A DNA stretch of 40,369 nt from Burkholderiales bacterium (GCA_016213265.1 JACRBA010000154.1:1-40369); one strand, 5' to 3'; positions 1-10,418 are shown, numbered from the stretch's first letter. Notes: generated from the sequence alone by a model not told the origin. Made by a program: numbers and translations.

Positions 1-137
1 CCCACCATCAGGATCTCGCCGTGCGCGAAGTTGATCAACGAGATGATCCCGTAGACCATCGTGTAGCCCAGCGCCACCAGGGCGTACATGCTGCCCAGCA
101 CCAGGCCATTGATGATTTGTTGGATGAAGATGTCCAT
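1..137 (-). CDS. livH: Branched-chain amino acid ABC transporter permease LivH, N-terminal fragment
   Basis: Only the first 45 codons are inside the window; the gene runs off the left edge. The visible peptide begins [15 protein letters not shown] and continues with [16 protein letters not shown] and LINFAHGE. This is the characteristic first membrane segment and conserved loop of LivH-type inner-membrane permeases, which import leucine/isoleucine/valine or related substrates such as urea or amides together with LivM, LivG, LivF and a periplasmic binding protein. The ATG at 137 is chosen because the family normally starts right before this first helix. The family is confident; the substrate cannot be told from this fragment. 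Confidence 0.9.
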   Translation of the reverse strand, partial: MDIFIQQIINGLVLGSMYALVALGYTMVYGIISLINFAHGEILMV

Positions 138-187
138 GCGTGTTCCGCGGGCCGAGCGGCCCGGTGGCCCCGGTTGATCCGGCGGGG

Positions 188-193
188 ATTGTA
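188..193 (-). promoter_or_regulatory. Candidate -10 element for livH
   Basis: The minus strand reads TACAAT here, about 50 bases upstream of the livH start codon. No convincing -35 hexamer is visible at 16-18 bases spacing, so this rests on the -10 match and position only. Confidence 0.3.
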
Positions 194-223
194 GGAAGTG
201 GTGTCCCGCCCGCCGGGGCGGGC

Positions 224-1603
224 TTACCCGCCGCTGGCGGTCCCGGGCCCGCCGGCCGCCTCGTCGTTGAGGCGGCGCAACTCCGCCAGCTTGTCGCCGA
301 TGCGCAGCTCCAGGCCACGGGGCACCGGCTCGTAGAAGCGCGGTGCGGGCTCCAGGCCGTCGGGCCAGTAGCGCTCGCCGGCCGCGAAGCCGCCCGGCTC
401 GTCGTGGGCATAGCGGTAGCCCTCGCCATGGCCCAGCGATTTCATGAGCTTCGTGGGGGCGTTGCGCAGGTGGGCGGGCACCGGCCGGGTGGTGTCCTGC
501 TTGACGAAGGCCCGCACCGCCTTCCAGGCCGTGTACACGGCGTTGGACTTGGGCGCCACCGCGAGATAGACGACCGCCTGGGCCAGCGCCAGCTCGCCCT
601 CGGGCGTGCCCAGGCGCTCGTAGGTCTCGGCCGCGTCCAGCGCCAGGCGCAGGGCACGCGGGTCGGCGTTGCCCACGTCCTCGTTGGCCATGCGGATGAG
701 GCGGCGGGCCAGGTAGCGCGGGTCCGCCCCGCCATCGAGCATGCGGGCGAACCAGTACAGGGCCGCATCGGGGTCGGAGCCGCGCACCGACTTGTGCAGC
801 GCCGAGATGCTGTCGTAGAACTGGTCGCCGCCCTTGTCGTAGCGGCGCAGCTGCTCACCCAGCGAGCGCTCGAGCATGGCCTCGTCGATGAGCGTGGTGC
901 CCGCCGGCAACTGGGCCGCCAGGTTCTCGTAGGCATTGAGCAGCCGCCGGGCGTCGCCGTCGGCATAGCCGACCAGCCGCGCGGCCGCGGCATCGTCCAG
1001 CGGCGGCGCCTGCAGCTCGGTCTCGGCGCGCCGCAGCAGCGCCCGCTGCTCGTCATCGTCCAGCGCCTTGAGCACGTGCACGGTGGCGCGCGACAACAGC
1101 GCGGAGTTCACCTCGAACGACGGGTTCTCGGTGGTGGCGCCGATGAAGGTGAACAGGCCCGACTCGACGTGCGGCAGGAAGGCATCCTGCTGCGACTTGT
1201 TGAAGCGGTGCACCTCGTCGACGAAGACGATGCTGCGCCGGCCCTGGGCGCGGGCCAGTTCGGCCTGGGCCACGGCGTCCCGGATGTCCTTCACGCCCGA
1301 GAGCACGGCCGACAGCACGATGAACTGGGCGTCCATGGCGCCGGCCAGCAGGCGGGCCAGCGTGGTCTTGCCCACGCCGGGCGGGCCCCAGAGGATCATG
1401 GAGTGCAGCCGGCGCTGCTCGAACGCCACGCGCAGCGGCTTGCCCGGGCCCAGCAGGTGCGACTGGCCGATCACCTCGTCCAGGTGGCGAGGGCGCAGGC
1501 GTTCGGCCAGCGGCGCCCCTGGCGCGGCGCCCCCGGGCCCGGGCTGGCCACCCGGGCCGGACGGGAGATCGGGGTCATCGAACAGGGCATCTTGCCGGGG
1601 CAT
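224..1603 (-). CDS. rarA: Replication-associated recombination protein RarA (MgsA), AAA+ ATPase
   Basis: 459 residues. RarA is a clamp-loader-like AAA+ ATPase that acts at stalled replication forks. The Walker A motif GPPGVGKT lies at residues 73-80. The Walker B region [11 protein letters not shown] follows near 124-134, and the sensor segment GATTENPSF near 155-163. The C-terminal half carries the oligomerisation domain typical of RarA/WRNIP1, with [13 protein letters not shown] and [11 protein letters not shown]. The start at 1603 ([10 protein letters not shown]) fits the family; the open frame continues far upstream through cheW but is not coding there. A Gly/Pro-rich stretch (residues 14-31) precedes the conserved [13 protein letters not shown]. 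In E. coli rarA directly follows lolA; here an opposite-strand cheW lies between them. Confidence 0.95.
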   Translation of the reverse strand: MPRQDALFDDPDLPSGPGGQPGPGGAAPGAPLAERLRPRHLDEVIGQSHLLGPGKPLRVAFEQRRLHSMILWGPPGVGKTTLARLLAGAMDAQFIVLSAVLSGVKDIRDAVAQAELARAQGRRSIVFVDEVHRFNKSQQDAFLPHVESGLFTFIGATTENPSFEVNSALLSRATVHVLKALDDDEQRALLRRAETELQAPPLDDAAAARLVGYADGDARRLLNAYENLAAQLPAGTTLIDEAMLERSLGEQLRRYDKGGDQFYDSISALHKSVRGSDPDAALYWFARMLDGGADPRYLARRLIRMANEDVGNADPRALRLALDAAETYERLGTPEGELALAQAVVYLAVAPKSNAVYTAWKAVRAFVKQDTTRPVPAHLRNAPTKLMKSLGHGEGYRYAHDEPGGFAAGERYWPDGLEPAPRFYEPVPRGLELRIGDKLAELRRLNDEAAGGPGTASGG

Positions 1604-1744
1604 GGCGGCATTGTCGCAGTGGGCTGGGCCGCCGGCCGTGGCGCGGAATTGGCCGCCCTGACCGCCACTTTTCCAGCCTTGTCCCCGCCGGCGGGCGGCC
1701 CACACTGCGCTCAGATCCGATTTTCCCAGCGAGGAGCCCCGCCC

Positions 1745-2287
1745 ATGACCGCCATGATGACCGCCGCCGACCAGAGCGCCGCCTCCGCGGCCGCCGACAC
1801 TGCCGCCCCGACCGGCACGCCGCGCGAATACCTGTCCTTCAAGCTGGGCAGCGAGGAGTACGGCATCGACATCCTGCGTGTGCAGGAGATCCGCGGCTAC
1901 GAGCCGCCCACCCGCATCGCCAATGCGCCCCATTTCATCAAGGGCGTGGTGAACCTGCGCGGCGTGATCGTGCCGATCGTCGACATGCGCCTGCGCTTTG
2001 GCCTGCCGGATGTGCAGTACAACAGCTTCACGGTGGTCATCATCCTGAACATCGGCCACCGCACCGTCGGCATGGTGGTGGATTCGGTGAGCGACGTGCT
2101 GGAACTGGCCCCCGGCCAGATCAAGCCGGCGCCCGAGTTCCACGGAGCGATCGACGCGGCCTACATCACCGGCCTGGGCACCATCAAGAGCGGCGACGTC
2201 GAGCGCATGCTCATCCTGATGGACATCGAGCAGATGATGATGGCGCCCGACATGGGCCTGATGGACGAGGCCGTGGCCGTCCACTGA
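1745..2287 (+). CDS. cheW: CheW-like chemotaxis adaptor protein
   Basis: 180 residues. CheW couples methyl-accepting chemoreceptors to the CheA kinase in the cytoplasm. After a poorly conserved Ala-rich N-terminus of about 25 residues, a full single CheW domain follows: [22 protein letters not shown], then [16 protein letters not shown], then [13 protein letters not shown], and a C-terminal helix with [15 protein letters not shown] lies about 10 bases before the ATG at 1745, which decides the start. No other chemotaxis gene is nearby, so it is an orphan copy that could serve flagellar chemotaxis or a pilus-type array encoded elsewhere. It sits on the opposite strand between lolA and rarA and looks inserted. 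Confidence 0.93.
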   Translation: MTAMMTAADQSAASAAADTAAPTGTPREYLSFKLGSEEYGIDILRVQEIRGYEPPTRIANAPHFIKGVVNLRGVIVPIVDMRLRFGLPDVQYNSFTVVIILNIGHRTVGMVVDSVSDVLELAPGQIKPAPEFHGAIDAAYITGLGTIKSGDVERMLILMDIEQMMMAPDMGLMDEAVAVH

Positions 2288-2319
2288 GCGCCTCGGGGCC
2301 GCCCCGCGGCCCCCCGCGC

Positions 2320-2958
2320 CTAGCCGCCGGAGACGTCGGCGCCCGGCGGCGGCGTGAAGCGGAAGGTCTCGGGCGGCAGCGCCACCTCGGTGGCCATCTG
2401 CTCGAAACGCAGCAGGGAGCGCTGGCCGAAGCTGTCGGCGATCTCCACCGCCACCAGCGCGCGGCCACGAAAGCCCGCCTGCAGCCACTGCACCGTGCCG
2501 CCCGCCTCGCGCGGCGTGGCACGCACCCATTCGAGCCCGTCGCGGTCGGGCTGGTTCTTCAGCTCGAAGCTCTTCTCGATCGACGCCCCGGTGAGCAGCG
2601 CCGCCGGCGTGTTGCCCAGCGCCTGGCCGAGCGGACGCACCGTCACCTGCGCCAGGTCGGGGTCGTACATCCACACCTTCTGCCCATCGCCCACGATCGT
2701 CTGGGGATAGGGCTTGGTGTACTCGAAGCGGAAGCGGTCGGGCCGGGCGAAGCTGAATTGCCCCGAGGACACCTTCTGCCGCGCGCCGTCGGGCGAGGTC
2801 ACCGTCTGGGTGAAGGCCGAGCGCCCGCTCTTCACGTCGCGCACGAAGGCGCGCAAGGATTCCGCCGCATCCGCCCTGGCCACGGGCGAGAAACCGGCCG
2901 ACAGTGCACAGGCGGCCACGGTGGCGGTGGCCATCGCAGCCCGACGAAGACTATTCAT
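2320..2958 (-). CDS. lolA: Outer-membrane lipoprotein carrier protein LolA
   Basis: 212 residues. LolA is the periplasmic chaperone that takes lipoproteins from LolCDE and hands them to LolB. A Sec signal peptide is visible ([22 protein letters not shown], probable cleavage after ARA near residue 29). The mature part has the LolA signature: [58 protein letters not shown], and ending with [11 protein letters not shown]. The ATG at 2958 overlaps the last 8 bases of ftsK, so the two are almost certainly translated from one mRNA. The ftsK-lolA order is conserved with E. coli. Confidence 0.95.
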   Translation of the reverse strand: MNSLRRAAMATATVAACALSAGFSPVARADAAESLRAFVRDVKSGRSAFTQTVTSPDGARQKVSSGQFSFARPDRFRFEYTKPYPQTIVGDGQKVWMYDPDLAQVTVRPLGQALGNTPAALLTGASIEKSFELKNQPDRDGLEWVRATPREAGGTVQWLQAGFRGRALVAVEIADSFGQRSLLRFEQMATEVALPPETFRFTPPPGADVSGG

Positions 2959-5308
2959 CACGCTTGGGCACCAGGATGTCGCGGTTGCCGTTGGTGGACA
3001 TGCTGGATACGAGCCCGGATTGCTCCATTTGTTCCAGCAACCGTGCCGCGCGGTTGTAGCCGATGCGCAGGTGGCGCTGCACCAGCGAGATGGACGCCTT
3101 GCGGTGCTGGAGCACCACGGCCACCGCCTGGTCGTACATGGGGTCGGCCTCGGTGCCGCCCGCCGCCCCGCCTTCGGGCGCTTCGCCGCCCTCGCCATCG
3201 AGCGTGCCGCCCTCCAGGATGCCTTCCACGTAGTCGGGCGGGCCCTTGAGCTTGAGCGCCTCGACCACGCGGTGCACCTCCTCGTCCGACACGAAGGCAC
3301 CGTGCACGCGCACCGGCAACCCGCTGCCCGGCGCCAGGTAGAGCATGTCGCCCATGCCCAGCAGCGCCTCGGCCCCCATCTGGTCGAGGATGGTGCGGCT
3401 GTCGATCTTGCTGGACACCTGGAAGGACAGGCGGGTGGGGATGTTGGCCTTGATCAGGCCGGTGATCACGTCGACGCTGGGGCGCTGCGTGGCGAGCACG
3501 AGGTGGATGCCCGCCGCACGCGCCTTCTGTGCCAGGCGGGCAATGAGCTCTTCGATCTTCTTGCCCACCACCATCATCAGGTCGGCCAACTCGTCGATGA
3601 CGATGACGATGAAGGGCAGCCGGTCCAGCGGCTCCGGCTCCTCGGGCGTGAGGCTGAAGGGGTTGGGGATGAACTCGCCGCGCGCGGCGGCGTCGTCGAT
3701 CTTCTTGTTGTAGCCGGCCAGGTTGCGCACGCCCAGCTTGCTCATGAGCTTGTAGCGGCGCTCCATCTCGGCCACGCACCAGGTCAGCGCGTTGGCGGCC
3801 TGCTTCATGTCCGTCACCACCGGGCACAGCAGGTGGCCGATGCCCTCGTAGACGCTCATCTCGAGCATCTTCGGGTCGATGAGGATCAGGCGCACATCCC
3901 GCGGCTCGGCCGTGTACAGCAGGCTGAGGAGCATGCCGTTGATGCCCACCGACTTGCCCGAGCCGGTGGTGCCGGCCACCAGGCAGTGCGGCATCTTGGC
4001 CAGATCGGCCACCACCGGCGCACCGACGATGTCCTTGCCCAGGCCGATGGTGAGCAGCGAGGAGGCGTCGTTGTAGACCTGCGAGCCCAGGATCTCGGCC
4101 AGGCGGATGGTCTGCCGCTTGGCGTTGGGCAGTTCCAGGGCCATCAGGTTCTTGCCCGGGATGGTCTCGACCACGCGGATGGACACCAGCGACAGCGAAC
4201 GCGCCAGGTCCTTGGCCAGGTTGACGATCTGCGAGCCCTTCACCCCGGTGGCCGGCTCGATCTCGTAGCGCGTGATGACCGGGCCGGGCTGGGCCGCGAC
4301 CACGCGCACTTCCACGCCGAAATCGGAGAGCTTCTTCTCGATCAGCCGGCTGGTCATCTCCAGCGACTCGGGGGTGACCGTCTCGACGCGGCCGGGCGCC
4401 TTGTCGAGCAGGTCGATCTGCGGCAGCTTGGTGTCGGCCAGCTCGGTGAACAAGGGCTTCTGGCGCTCGCGGGCCACGCGCTCGGACTTGGGCACCTCCA
4501 GCACCGGCGGCTCGATCACCAGCGGCACGTGCTGCTCGGCGAACTCCTCGCGCTCTTCCTCGACCTCGATCTCGCGCTCGCGCTGGGCCAGCTCACCCAG
4601 CCGAACGTCCTCGGCGATCTCGCGCTGGTGGCTGCGGCGTTCGCGCACGCCTTCCACCCAGTCGCCCAGGGCGTCGGCCACCCGCACCCACGAGAACCGC
4701 AGTGCCAGCGACAGCGCCAGCACCAGGGCGGCGATCCACAGCGCCCCCGAGGCCGTGAAACCGGCCAGCTGCATGGACCAGGGCCCCAGCGCCCAGCCGA
4801 GCACACCGCCGGCATGCCCGGGCAGCCTGTCCTCCCAGCCGTACAGCCGGGTCCACTCGAGGGCGCAGCTCGAGGCCATGAGCAGCGCGACCCCGGCCCA
4901 GCGCCGCAGTCGCCCCGCCATGGGCGGCGCCTCACCGCGGCTCAGTGCAGCCCAGCGGGCCAGCAGCTGCCGCGCGCCCACCACCAGCAGCCACCAGGCC
5001 GAGAACCCGAACAGCACCAGCAGCACGTCGGCCGCCCAGGCGCCCGGCAGGCCCAGCCAGTTCGACACCGGGCCCCCGTTGCCGCTGGTGGAAAAGCCCG
5101 GGTCATCCGCGCGCCGGCTCGCCAGCGCCAGCGCGGCGGCCAGCCACAGCGCAGCGCCGGCGGCCAGGCGCAGGCGGTCGCGCACCGGGCGGGCAGGACG
5201 CGGCTCAGGCGTCTCGGGCAGGTCGAACGGGCCGGTGCGGCCGGCGCCAGCGGCCGGGCGGCGCCACCAGGCAGCCGCTCCGGGCAAGGGGTTCAACGAC
5301 TTCAGCAA
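2951..5308 (-). CDS. ftsK: DNA translocase FtsK
   Basis: 785 residues. FtsK anchors at the division septum and pumps chromosome termini for dimer resolution at dif. The N-terminal ~205 residues contain several hydrophobic membrane segments (around 48-63, 92-110, 138-150, 188-204). A charged coiled-coil-like linker rich in E and R follows (220-260). The motor domain has Walker [10 protein letters not shown] (445-453) and Walker B FIVIVIDE (566-573). A gamma winged-helix domain that reads KOPS sequences is at 725-785. The called start is TTG at 5308, one base after the stop of the upstream crp-like gene, with GGAG just upstream. GTG at codon 43 (VRDRLRL) is an alternative, but it would leave almost no leader before the first membrane segment. 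Confidence 0.95.
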   Translation of the reverse strand: MLKSLNPLPGAAAWWRRPAAGAGRTGPFDLPETPEPRPARPVRDRLRLAAGAALWLAAALALASRRADDPGFSTSGNGGPVSNWLGLPGAWAADVLLVLFGFSAWWLLVVGARQLLARWAALSRGEAPPMAGRLRRWAGVALLMASSCALEWTRLYGWEDRLPGHAGGVLGWALGPWSMQLAGFTASGALWIAALVLALSLALRFSWVRVADALGDWVEGVRERRSHQREIAEDVRLGELAQREREIEVEEEREEFAEQHVPLVIEPPVLEVPKSERVARERQKPLFTELADTKLPQIDLLDKAPGRVETVTPESLEMTSRLIEKKLSDFGVEVRVVAAQPGPVITRYEIEPATGVKGSQIVNLAKDLARSLSLVSIRVVETIPGKNLMALELPNAKRQTIRLAEILGSQVYNDASSLLTIGLGKDIVGAPVVADLAKMPHCLVAGTTGSGKSVGINGMLLSLLYTAEPRDVRLILIDPKMLEMSVYEGIGHLLCPVVTDMKQAANALTWCVAEMERRYKLMSKLGVRNLAGYNKKIDDAAARGEFIPNPFSLTPEEPEPLDRLPFIVIVIDELADLMMVVGKKIEELIARLAQKARAAGIHLVLATQRPSVDVITGLIKANIPTRLSFQVSSKIDSRTILDQMGAEALLGMGDMLYLAPGSGLPVRVHGAFVSDEEVHRVVEALKLKGPPDYVEGILEGGTLDGEGGEAPEGGAAGGTEADPMYDQAVAVVLQHRKASISLVQRHLRIGYNRAARLLEQMEQSGLVSSMSTNGNRDILVPKRDE

Positions 5309-5309
5309 A

Positions 5310-5975
5310 TCACTCCGGCAGGCGGTTCTTGAGGACGACCGAGCCGTTTTCCTGGGTTTCGATGACGCCGCGCTCTTCCAGGTCCTTCATGACCCGGCTC
5401 ACCATCTCGCGCGAGGCGCCCACGATCTTCGCCATGTCCTGGCGCGAGACCTTGCCGCGGATGATCTTCTGGCCATCCACGTCCTCGGCCATGTCGAGCA
5501 GCGTGCGCGCCACGCGGCCATACACGTCGAGCAGGGCGAGGGATTCGATCTGCCGGTCGGCGCTGCGCAGGCGCGACACCAGGCCACGCATGATGGCGTA
5601 CGAGAGGCTGGAGTTTTCGGGCAGGCAGCGCGCGAACTCGGGCCGGCCCAGGATGAGCATGTCGCTCTGCACCTCGCAGCGCACGGTGGCCGAATGGGGC
5701 TGGTTGTCGATGAGGCTCATCTCACCGACGTAGTCGCCCGCCTCCAGCACCGCCAGGATGACTTCCCGGCCGCGCGAATCGGAGGTGAGCACGCGTGCCC
5801 GCCCATTGAGCAGGATGAACAACGCGTTGCTCTTCTTGCCCTGCTCCACCACGATCTCGCCCCGGCGATAGCGCCGCTTGACCACGCCGTCGGCGACGGC
5901 GCGGGCCTGCTCGTTGGTGAGCATGGAGAAAAGCGGCACCCGGCGGATCAGGTCCAGGTTCGACAGCATCGACAT
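5310..5975 (-). CDS. Crp/Fnr-family transcriptional regulator (Crp-type recognition helix)
   Basis: 221 residues. An N-terminal cyclic-nucleotide-binding-like beta barrel ([35 protein letters not shown]) is joined by a long dimerisation helix to a C-terminal winged helix ([20 protein letters not shown]). The recognition helix keeps the R-E-x-x-x-R pattern of CRP rather than the E-x-x-S-R of FNR alone, suggesting a TGTGA-like site. No Fe-S cysteines are seen. The start at 5975 is chosen because GAGGGG lies about 6 bases upstream; an upstream in-frame ATG at 6002 has no such site. It occupies the place between trxB and ftsK that Lrp holds in E. coli. The effector is unknown. Confidence 0.88.
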   Translation of the reverse strand: MSMLSNLDLIRRVPLFSMLTNEQARAVADGVVKRRYRRGEIVVEQGKKSNALFILLNGRARVLTSDSRGREVILAVLEAGDYVGEMSLIDNQPHSATVRCEVQSDMLILGRPEFARCLPENSSLSYAIMRGLVSRLRSADRQIESLALLDVYGRVARTLLDMAEDVDGQKIIRGKVSRQDMAKIVGASREMVSRVMKDLEERGVIETQENGSVVLKNRLPE

Positions 5976-6114
5976 CGCATCCCCTCTTGTTGGGCCGTTC
6001 ACGCGGCACGCGCCCCGGCATGTTCTATTCCCACACCCCGGCTATCGACACAGGCCGGTCATTAGAATGCGGGGCACCGTATTCTTACGCAGGTCCGAGC
6101 ATAGCGGGTTGTTG

Positions 6115-6130
6115 TGTGAACTCCGTCTCA
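6115..6130. promoter_or_regulatory. CRP-like palindrome in the crp-trxB divergent region
   Basis: TGTGA, six bases, then TCTCA: nine of ten positions match the CRP consensus TGTGA-N6-TCACA. It is centred about 25 bases before the trxB start and about 147 bases before the regulator's own start. A CRP-type recognition helix in the adjacent regulator makes auto- or cross-regulation plausible. One match of this size could arise by chance. Confidence 0.35.
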
Positions 6131-6144
6131 CCTGCCAGGCCTGA

Positions 6145-7104
<960 letters not shown>

Positions 7105-7111
7105 ACTTCGC

Positions 7112-7117
7112 TATAAT
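7112..7117 (+). promoter_or_regulatory. -10 element of the rpmB-rpmG promoter
   Basis: A perfect TATAAT lies just after the trxB stop codon. No good -35 is visible 17 bases upstream. A start site near 7124 would give a leader of about 140 bases before rpmB. Confidence 0.6.
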
Positions 7118-7160
7118 GCCTGGTTTTCCTTGCGCAGACCGCCAGGGAAGAACGGGTTAC

Positions 7161-7248
7161 CGCCACCCTTTGGCGAGGTGAGGCCGGGTGGCCGAGCCGG
7201 ATGGGCCGTCGAGAGACGGCCTTCCGCGCCGGCTGCCTCGCCGGATGA
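7161..7248 (+). promoter_or_regulatory. Structured 5' leader of rpmB with nested helices
   Basis: By direct base-pair reading, GGCGAGG (7172-7178) pairs with CCTCGCC (7236-7242). Inside it GCCGG (7183-7187) pairs with CCGGC (7229-7233). Innermost, 7203-7210 pairs with 7215-7222 around a GAGA (GNRA) tetraloop. An alternative small hairpin, CGCCA (7161-7165) with TGGCG (7171-7175), shares bases with the outer helix, so the two cannot coexist. A 15-codon ORF (7201-7248, MGRRETAFRAGCLAG) also lies inside, without a ribosome site. This resembles a ribosomal-protein autoregulatory leader, but I do not recognise it as a known class. Confidence 0.5.
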
Positions 7249-7266
7249 AAAGAACGGAGTGTCCTG

Positions 7267-7500
7267 ATGGCACGCGTCTGCGAAGTGACGGGCAAGAAGC
7301 CCATGGTCGGGAACAATGTGTCCCACGCCAACAACAAGACCAAGCGTCGGTTCCTGCCCAACCTGCAGTACCGTCGTTTCTGGGTCGAGAGCGAGAACCG
7401 CTGGGTGCGCCTGCGCATCAGCAACGCCGCCCTGCGCCTGATCGACAAGAAGGGCATCGACGCCGTGCTGGCCGATCTGCGTGCCCGCGGCCAGGCCTGA
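7267..7500 (+). CDS. rpmB: 50S ribosomal protein L28
   Basis: 77 residues with the L28 family start [20 protein letters not shown] and the basic stretch [20 protein letters not shown]28 is a component of the large ribosomal subunit. GGAG lies about 8 bases before the ATG. It is followed 43 bases later by rpmG, the widespread bacterial rpmB-rpmG pair, and both lie between a TATAAT promoter and a strong terminator. Confidence 0.98.
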   Translation: MARVCEVTGKKPMVGNNVSHANNKTKRRFLPNLQYRRFWVESENRWVRLRISNAALRLIDKKGIDAVLADLRARGQA

Positions 7501-7543
7501 TCCGGCCCGTCCGACCCCGACTGACTGAACAAGGAGCCACACC

Positions 7544-7714
7544 ATGGCAAGCAAAGGCGGCCGCGAGAAGATCAAGCTGGAGTCCACCGCGGGCACCGGC
7601 CACTTCTACACCACGAACAAGAACAAGAAGACCACGCCCGAGAAGCTCGAATTCATGAAGTTCGACCCGAAGGCGCGCAAGCACGTGCTGTACAAGGAAG
7701 TGAAGCTGAAGTAA
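7544..7714 (+). CDS. rpmG: 50S ribosomal protein L33
   Basis: 56 residues: [19 protein letters not shown], then [21 protein letters not shown], ending in [10 protein letters not shown]. This is the cysteine-free type of L33, which lacks the two zinc-binding CxxC pairs seen in some bacteria. AAGGAG stands about 9 bases before the ATG. It is the second gene of the rpmB-rpmG operon and is followed by an intrinsic terminator. Confidence 0.98.
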   Translation: MASKGGREKIKLESTAGTGHFYTTNKNKKTTPEKLEFMKFDPKARKHVLYKEVKLK

Positions 7715-7740
7715 GCCCCGGCGCTTCAGCCTCCAAGAAG

Positions 7741-7768
7741 AAAGCCCACCGATCGGTGGGCTTTTTTT
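7741..7768. terminator. Rho-independent terminator, probably bidirectional
   Basis: GCCCACC (7744-7750) pairs with GGTGGGC (7755-7761) around a GATC loop and is followed by seven T. AAA before the stem and a T-rich minus-strand continuation let it also serve the convergent desaturase gene. It is the clearest terminator in the window. Confidence 0.93.
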
Positions 7769-7808
7769 CTCGCCGCCGCGCCAGGGCGCTCGGCCCTGGC
7801 GCACGGCG

Positions 7809-9032
7809 TCAACGCGCGGCGCGCAACTGCATCGAGAACTCACGCAGGGCCGCGATGCCGCTCTCCTCGGCGCGGCGGCACCAGTCCTGCAGGTCGGCCA
7901 CCAGCTGCTCGGCCGACACGTTGGTGCGCGTCCAGAGTTGGCGCAGTTCCTCGCGCATGGCCACCAGCTTGGCGAGCGCGGGCGAGGCCTGCAAGGCGCC
8001 ATCGAGCGCGGCGCGCAGGTTGCTGGGGATCTTCTCCGCGTCGCGGTGCAGCCAGCGCTCGGCCACGCGCAGGTTGGTCCAGGCATTGCCCGACGCGGCG
8101 GCGCCCTGCGCCTTCAGGCGGGCCACTTCGCTCGCGCAGGTGCGGCGCAGCTGCTGCGCGTAGTTGGCCATCACCTCGTAGCGGTTGGCGATGAGGGCCT
8201 CCAGCGTCTTGGAATCGGCCACCGGCTTCACCTCGCCCAGCACCAGCTGCGGCGCCGTCTTGCGCACCTTGGCCAGGCCCATCACCTCGAGCAGGCGGAT
8301 ATAGCCCCAGCCGATGTCGAACTCGTACTTCTTCACCGACAGCTTGGCACTGGTCGGGTAGGTGTGGTGGTTGTTGTGCAGCTCCTCGCCGCCGATGATC
8401 AGGCCGATGGGGGAGATGTTGGTCGACGCATCCACCGCCTCGAAGTTGCGGTAGCCCCACCAGTGGCCCAGGCCATTGATGATGCCGGCTGCGGTGATGG
8501 GGATCCACAGCATCTGCACCGCCCAGACGGTGAGGCCCACCGCACCGAACATCAGCACGTCCAGGATCAGCAGCAGGCTCACGCCCAGTGCGGTGTGGCG
8601 GCTGTACAGGTGCTTCTCGATCCAGTCGTCGGGCGTGTTGTGGCCGTACTTGGTGAGCGTCTCCGTCACCTTGGCCTCGGCACGGTAGAGCTCGCTGCCG
8701 GTGAGCAGCACGGTCTTGATGCCGTGGGCCACCGGGCTGTGCGGATCATCGGCCGTCTCGCACTTGGCGTGGTGCTTGCGGTGGATCGCGACCCACTCCT
8801 TGGTGACCATGCCGGTTGTCAGCCACAGCCAGAAGCGGAAGAAGTGGGACGGCACGGCGTGCAGGTCGAGCGCCCGGTGCGCCTGCGAGCGGTGCAGGAA
8901 GATGGTGACAGACGCAATGGTGATGTGCGTCGTGACCAGCGTGAACAGCAGCATCTGCCACCAGGTGGCCTCGACCAGGCCATGGGCCGCCCAGTCGATG
9001 AAGGTGGCAAACAGGGAAGACAGGTCGATCAT
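7809..9032 (-). CDS. Membrane fatty-acid (acyl-CoA/acyl-lipid) desaturase
   Basis: 407 residues. The enzyme is a di-iron membrane desaturase that introduces a cis double bond into long acyl chains, most like the delta-9 class. The three histidine boxes are present: HRSQAH at 47-52, HRKHH at 84-88 and HNNHH at 219-223. Four hydrophobic segments lie between and around them. The C-terminal ~130 residues are a helical, Arg/Ala-rich extension beyond the catalytic core. The start at 9032 (MIDLSSLF) precedes the first membrane segment. It stands alone, convergent with rpmG. Confidence 0.92.
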   Translation of the reverse strand: MIDLSSLFATFIDWAAHGLVEATWWQMLLFTLVTTHITIASVTIFLHRSQAHRALDLHAVPSHFFRFWLWLTTGMVTKEWVAIHRKHHAKCETADDPHSPVAHGIKTVLLTGSELYRAEAKVTETLTKYGHNTPDDWIEKHLYSRHTALGVSLLLILDVLMFGAVGLTVWAVQMLWIPITAAGIINGLGHWWGYRNFEAVDASTNISPIGLIIGGEELHNNHHTYPTSAKLSVKKYEFDIGWGYIRLLEVMGLAKVRKTAPQLVLGEVKPVADSKTLEALIANRYEVMANYAQQLRRTCASEVARLKAQGAAASGNAWTNLRVAERWLHRDAEKIPSNLRAALDGALQASPALAKLVAMREELRQLWTRTNVSAEQLVADLQDWCRRAEESGIAALREFSMQLRAAR

Positions 9033-9074
9033 GGGCGCTGAGTGAGGTCGCCGGACGGACGTCCGGTCGGGGTC

Positions 9075-9080
9075 ATTGTA
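9075..9080 (-). promoter_or_regulatory. Candidate -10 element of the desaturase gene
   Basis: The minus strand reads TACAAT about 42 bases before the start codon. A matching -35 is not clear. The neighbouring gene upstream is on the same strand but 126 bases away, so a separate promoter is expected here. Confidence 0.35.
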
Positions 9081-9158
9081 GGAACGATGGTGCCGCCAAC
9101 CGGGGCACAAGTGGGTAGGAAAAGCCCGGCAGTTGCGGCCTCCGGGCCGCCCGCCCGC

Positions 9159-10418
9159 TCAGTCGCGCCGCTGCCAGGCGACGGCAAAGAAGCCATCGGT
9201 CTGGTGGCGGTGCGGCCACAGCCGCAGGAACCCCCCTTGATCCAGCGACTCGGCCTGCGGCACCTGCACGGCGTCCAAGGCTTGTGAGGCAGGCAGCAGC
9301 TCGAAATCGGGATGGGCCTGGGCGAACTCCTCGGCCACCGCCTCGTTCTCGCTGCGCAGCACGCTGCAGGTGGCATACACGAGCCGGCCGCCCGGCTTCA
9401 CCAGCCGGGCGGCCGAGGCCAGGATCGCCCGCTGCTTGGCGCCCAGCTCCACCAGCGCCTGCGGCGACTGGCGCCATTTGAGATCCGGGTTGCGGCGCAA
9501 GGTTCCCAGGCCCGAGCAGGGCGCATCCACCAGCACGCGGTCGATCTTGCCGGCCAGGCGCTTGATGCGGTCGTCCCGCTCATGGGCGATCTGCGCCGGG
9601 TACACGTTGGACAGGCCGCTGCGCGCCAGGCGCGGCTTGAGCGCCTCGAGCCGGTGGCCGGCGACGTCGAACGCATACAGCCGCCCGGTGTTGCGCATCA
9701 TGGCGCCCAGGGCCAGCGTCTTGCCGCCGGCGCCGGCGCAGAAATCGACCACCATCTCGCCGCGCCGTGGCGCGAGAAGCAATGCGAGCAGCTGGCTGCC
9801 CTCGTCCTGCACCTCGATGTCGCCGCGCTCGAAGGCATCCACCGTCTGCAGGGCCGGCTTGCCCTGCACGCGCAGGCCCCAGGGCGAGTAGGGCGTGGGC
9901 AGCGCCTCGATGCCGGCGGCCGTGAGGGCGGCCGCCGCGTCCTCGCGGCGTGTCTTCAGGATGTTGGTGCGCAGGTCCAGGGGGGCGGGCTGCTCGAGGG
10001 CCGCCACCAGCGGCCAGAAGTCGTCGCCCAGCTCCGCCTTGAGCGGCGCAGCCAGCCAGTCCGGCAGGTTGTGGCGCAGTTTCTCCGGCAGGCCGGCCAC
10101 GTCCACCGACTGCACCTCGGCCAGCCAGGCGCGCTCGTTGGCCCCCAGCGCGGAGCGCAGCACGCCCTCGCCGCCCTGCCAGCCCAGCGCGGCCAGGCGC
10201 CGTTCCAGTGCCCCGGAGCCACTCTGCGCGAGGTGGGCATACAGCAAGCGCCGCCGCAGCACGGCGTAGGTGGTCTCGGCGAGGGCATGGCGCTCACGCT
10301 GGCCGAGCGCTCGGTGCTTGCGGAAGAAGGCGGAGACCACCGCATCGGCGGGCTGGTCGAACTTGAGGACCTGGCGCAGCAGCTCGGTGGCCAGGTCCAG
10401 CAGGGCATTGGGGTGCAT
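9159..10418 (-). CDS. RsmB/NOP-family RNA (cytosine-5) methyltransferase
   Basis: 419 residues. This is an S-adenosylmethionine-dependent RNA m5C methyltransferase, probably acting on rRNA. The SAM-binding loop VVDFCAGAGGKTLALG lies near 223-238. The two family cysteines are Cys301 in DAPCSG and Cys351 in YATCS; one forms the covalent intermediate and the other helps release. The N-terminal ~140 residues resemble a shortened NusB-like/RNA-binding region. Burkholderiales usually carry a separate full-length RsmB elsewhere, so the exact rRNA target is open. It lies 36 bases after purN and is probably co-transcribed with it. Confidence 0.88.
   Translation of the reverse strand: MHPNALLDLATELLRQVLKFDQPADAVVSAFFRKHRALGQRERHALAETTYAVLRRRLLYAHLAQSGSGALERRLAALGWQGGEGVLRSALGANERAWLAEVQSVDVAGLPEKLRHNLPDWLAAPLKAELGDDFWPLVAALEQPAPLDLRTNILKTRREDAAAALTAAGIEALPTPYSPWGLRVQGKPALQTVDAFERGDIEVQDEGSQLLALLLAPRRGEMVVDFCAGAGGKTLALGAMMRNTGRLYAFDVAGHRLEALKPRLARSGLSNVYPAQIAHERDDRIKRLAGKIDRVLVDAPCSGLGTLRRNPDLKWRQSPQALVELGAKQRAILASAARLVKPGGRLVYATCSVLRSENEAVAEEFAQAHPDFELLPASQALDAVQVPQAESLDQGGFLRLWPHRHQTDGFFAVAWQRRD

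Noticed and set aside
172-186. TTGATCC sequence as an FNR half-site near livH
   Set aside because: The right half (ATCAA) is missing; GGCGG follows instead.
140-1744. Long open frame extending cheW upstream across rarA
   Set aside because: The RarA reading on the other strand carries all the motifs. The extension is antisense to it, has Arg/Gly/Ala/His-rich shadow composition, and a good ribosome site marks the cheW ATG at 1745.
2714-5332. 872-codon plus-strand frame opposite ftsK
   Set aside because: It is the mirror frame of FtsK, dominated by His, Asp, Gln and Leu from complementary GC-rich codons; no domain can be seen. Similar antisense frames opposite other genes were dismissed for the same reason.
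5310-5975. Oxygen sensor FNR between trxB and ftsK
   Set aside because: No N-terminal cysteine cluster and the recognition helix is CRP-like, so an oxygen-sensing FNR call is not supported.
7186-7200. tRNA-Ser-like word GGTGGCCGAG in the rpmB leader
   Set aside because: No T-loop (GGTTCGA-type), no acceptor stem and no CCA end at the right distances; the bases are explained by the leader helices.
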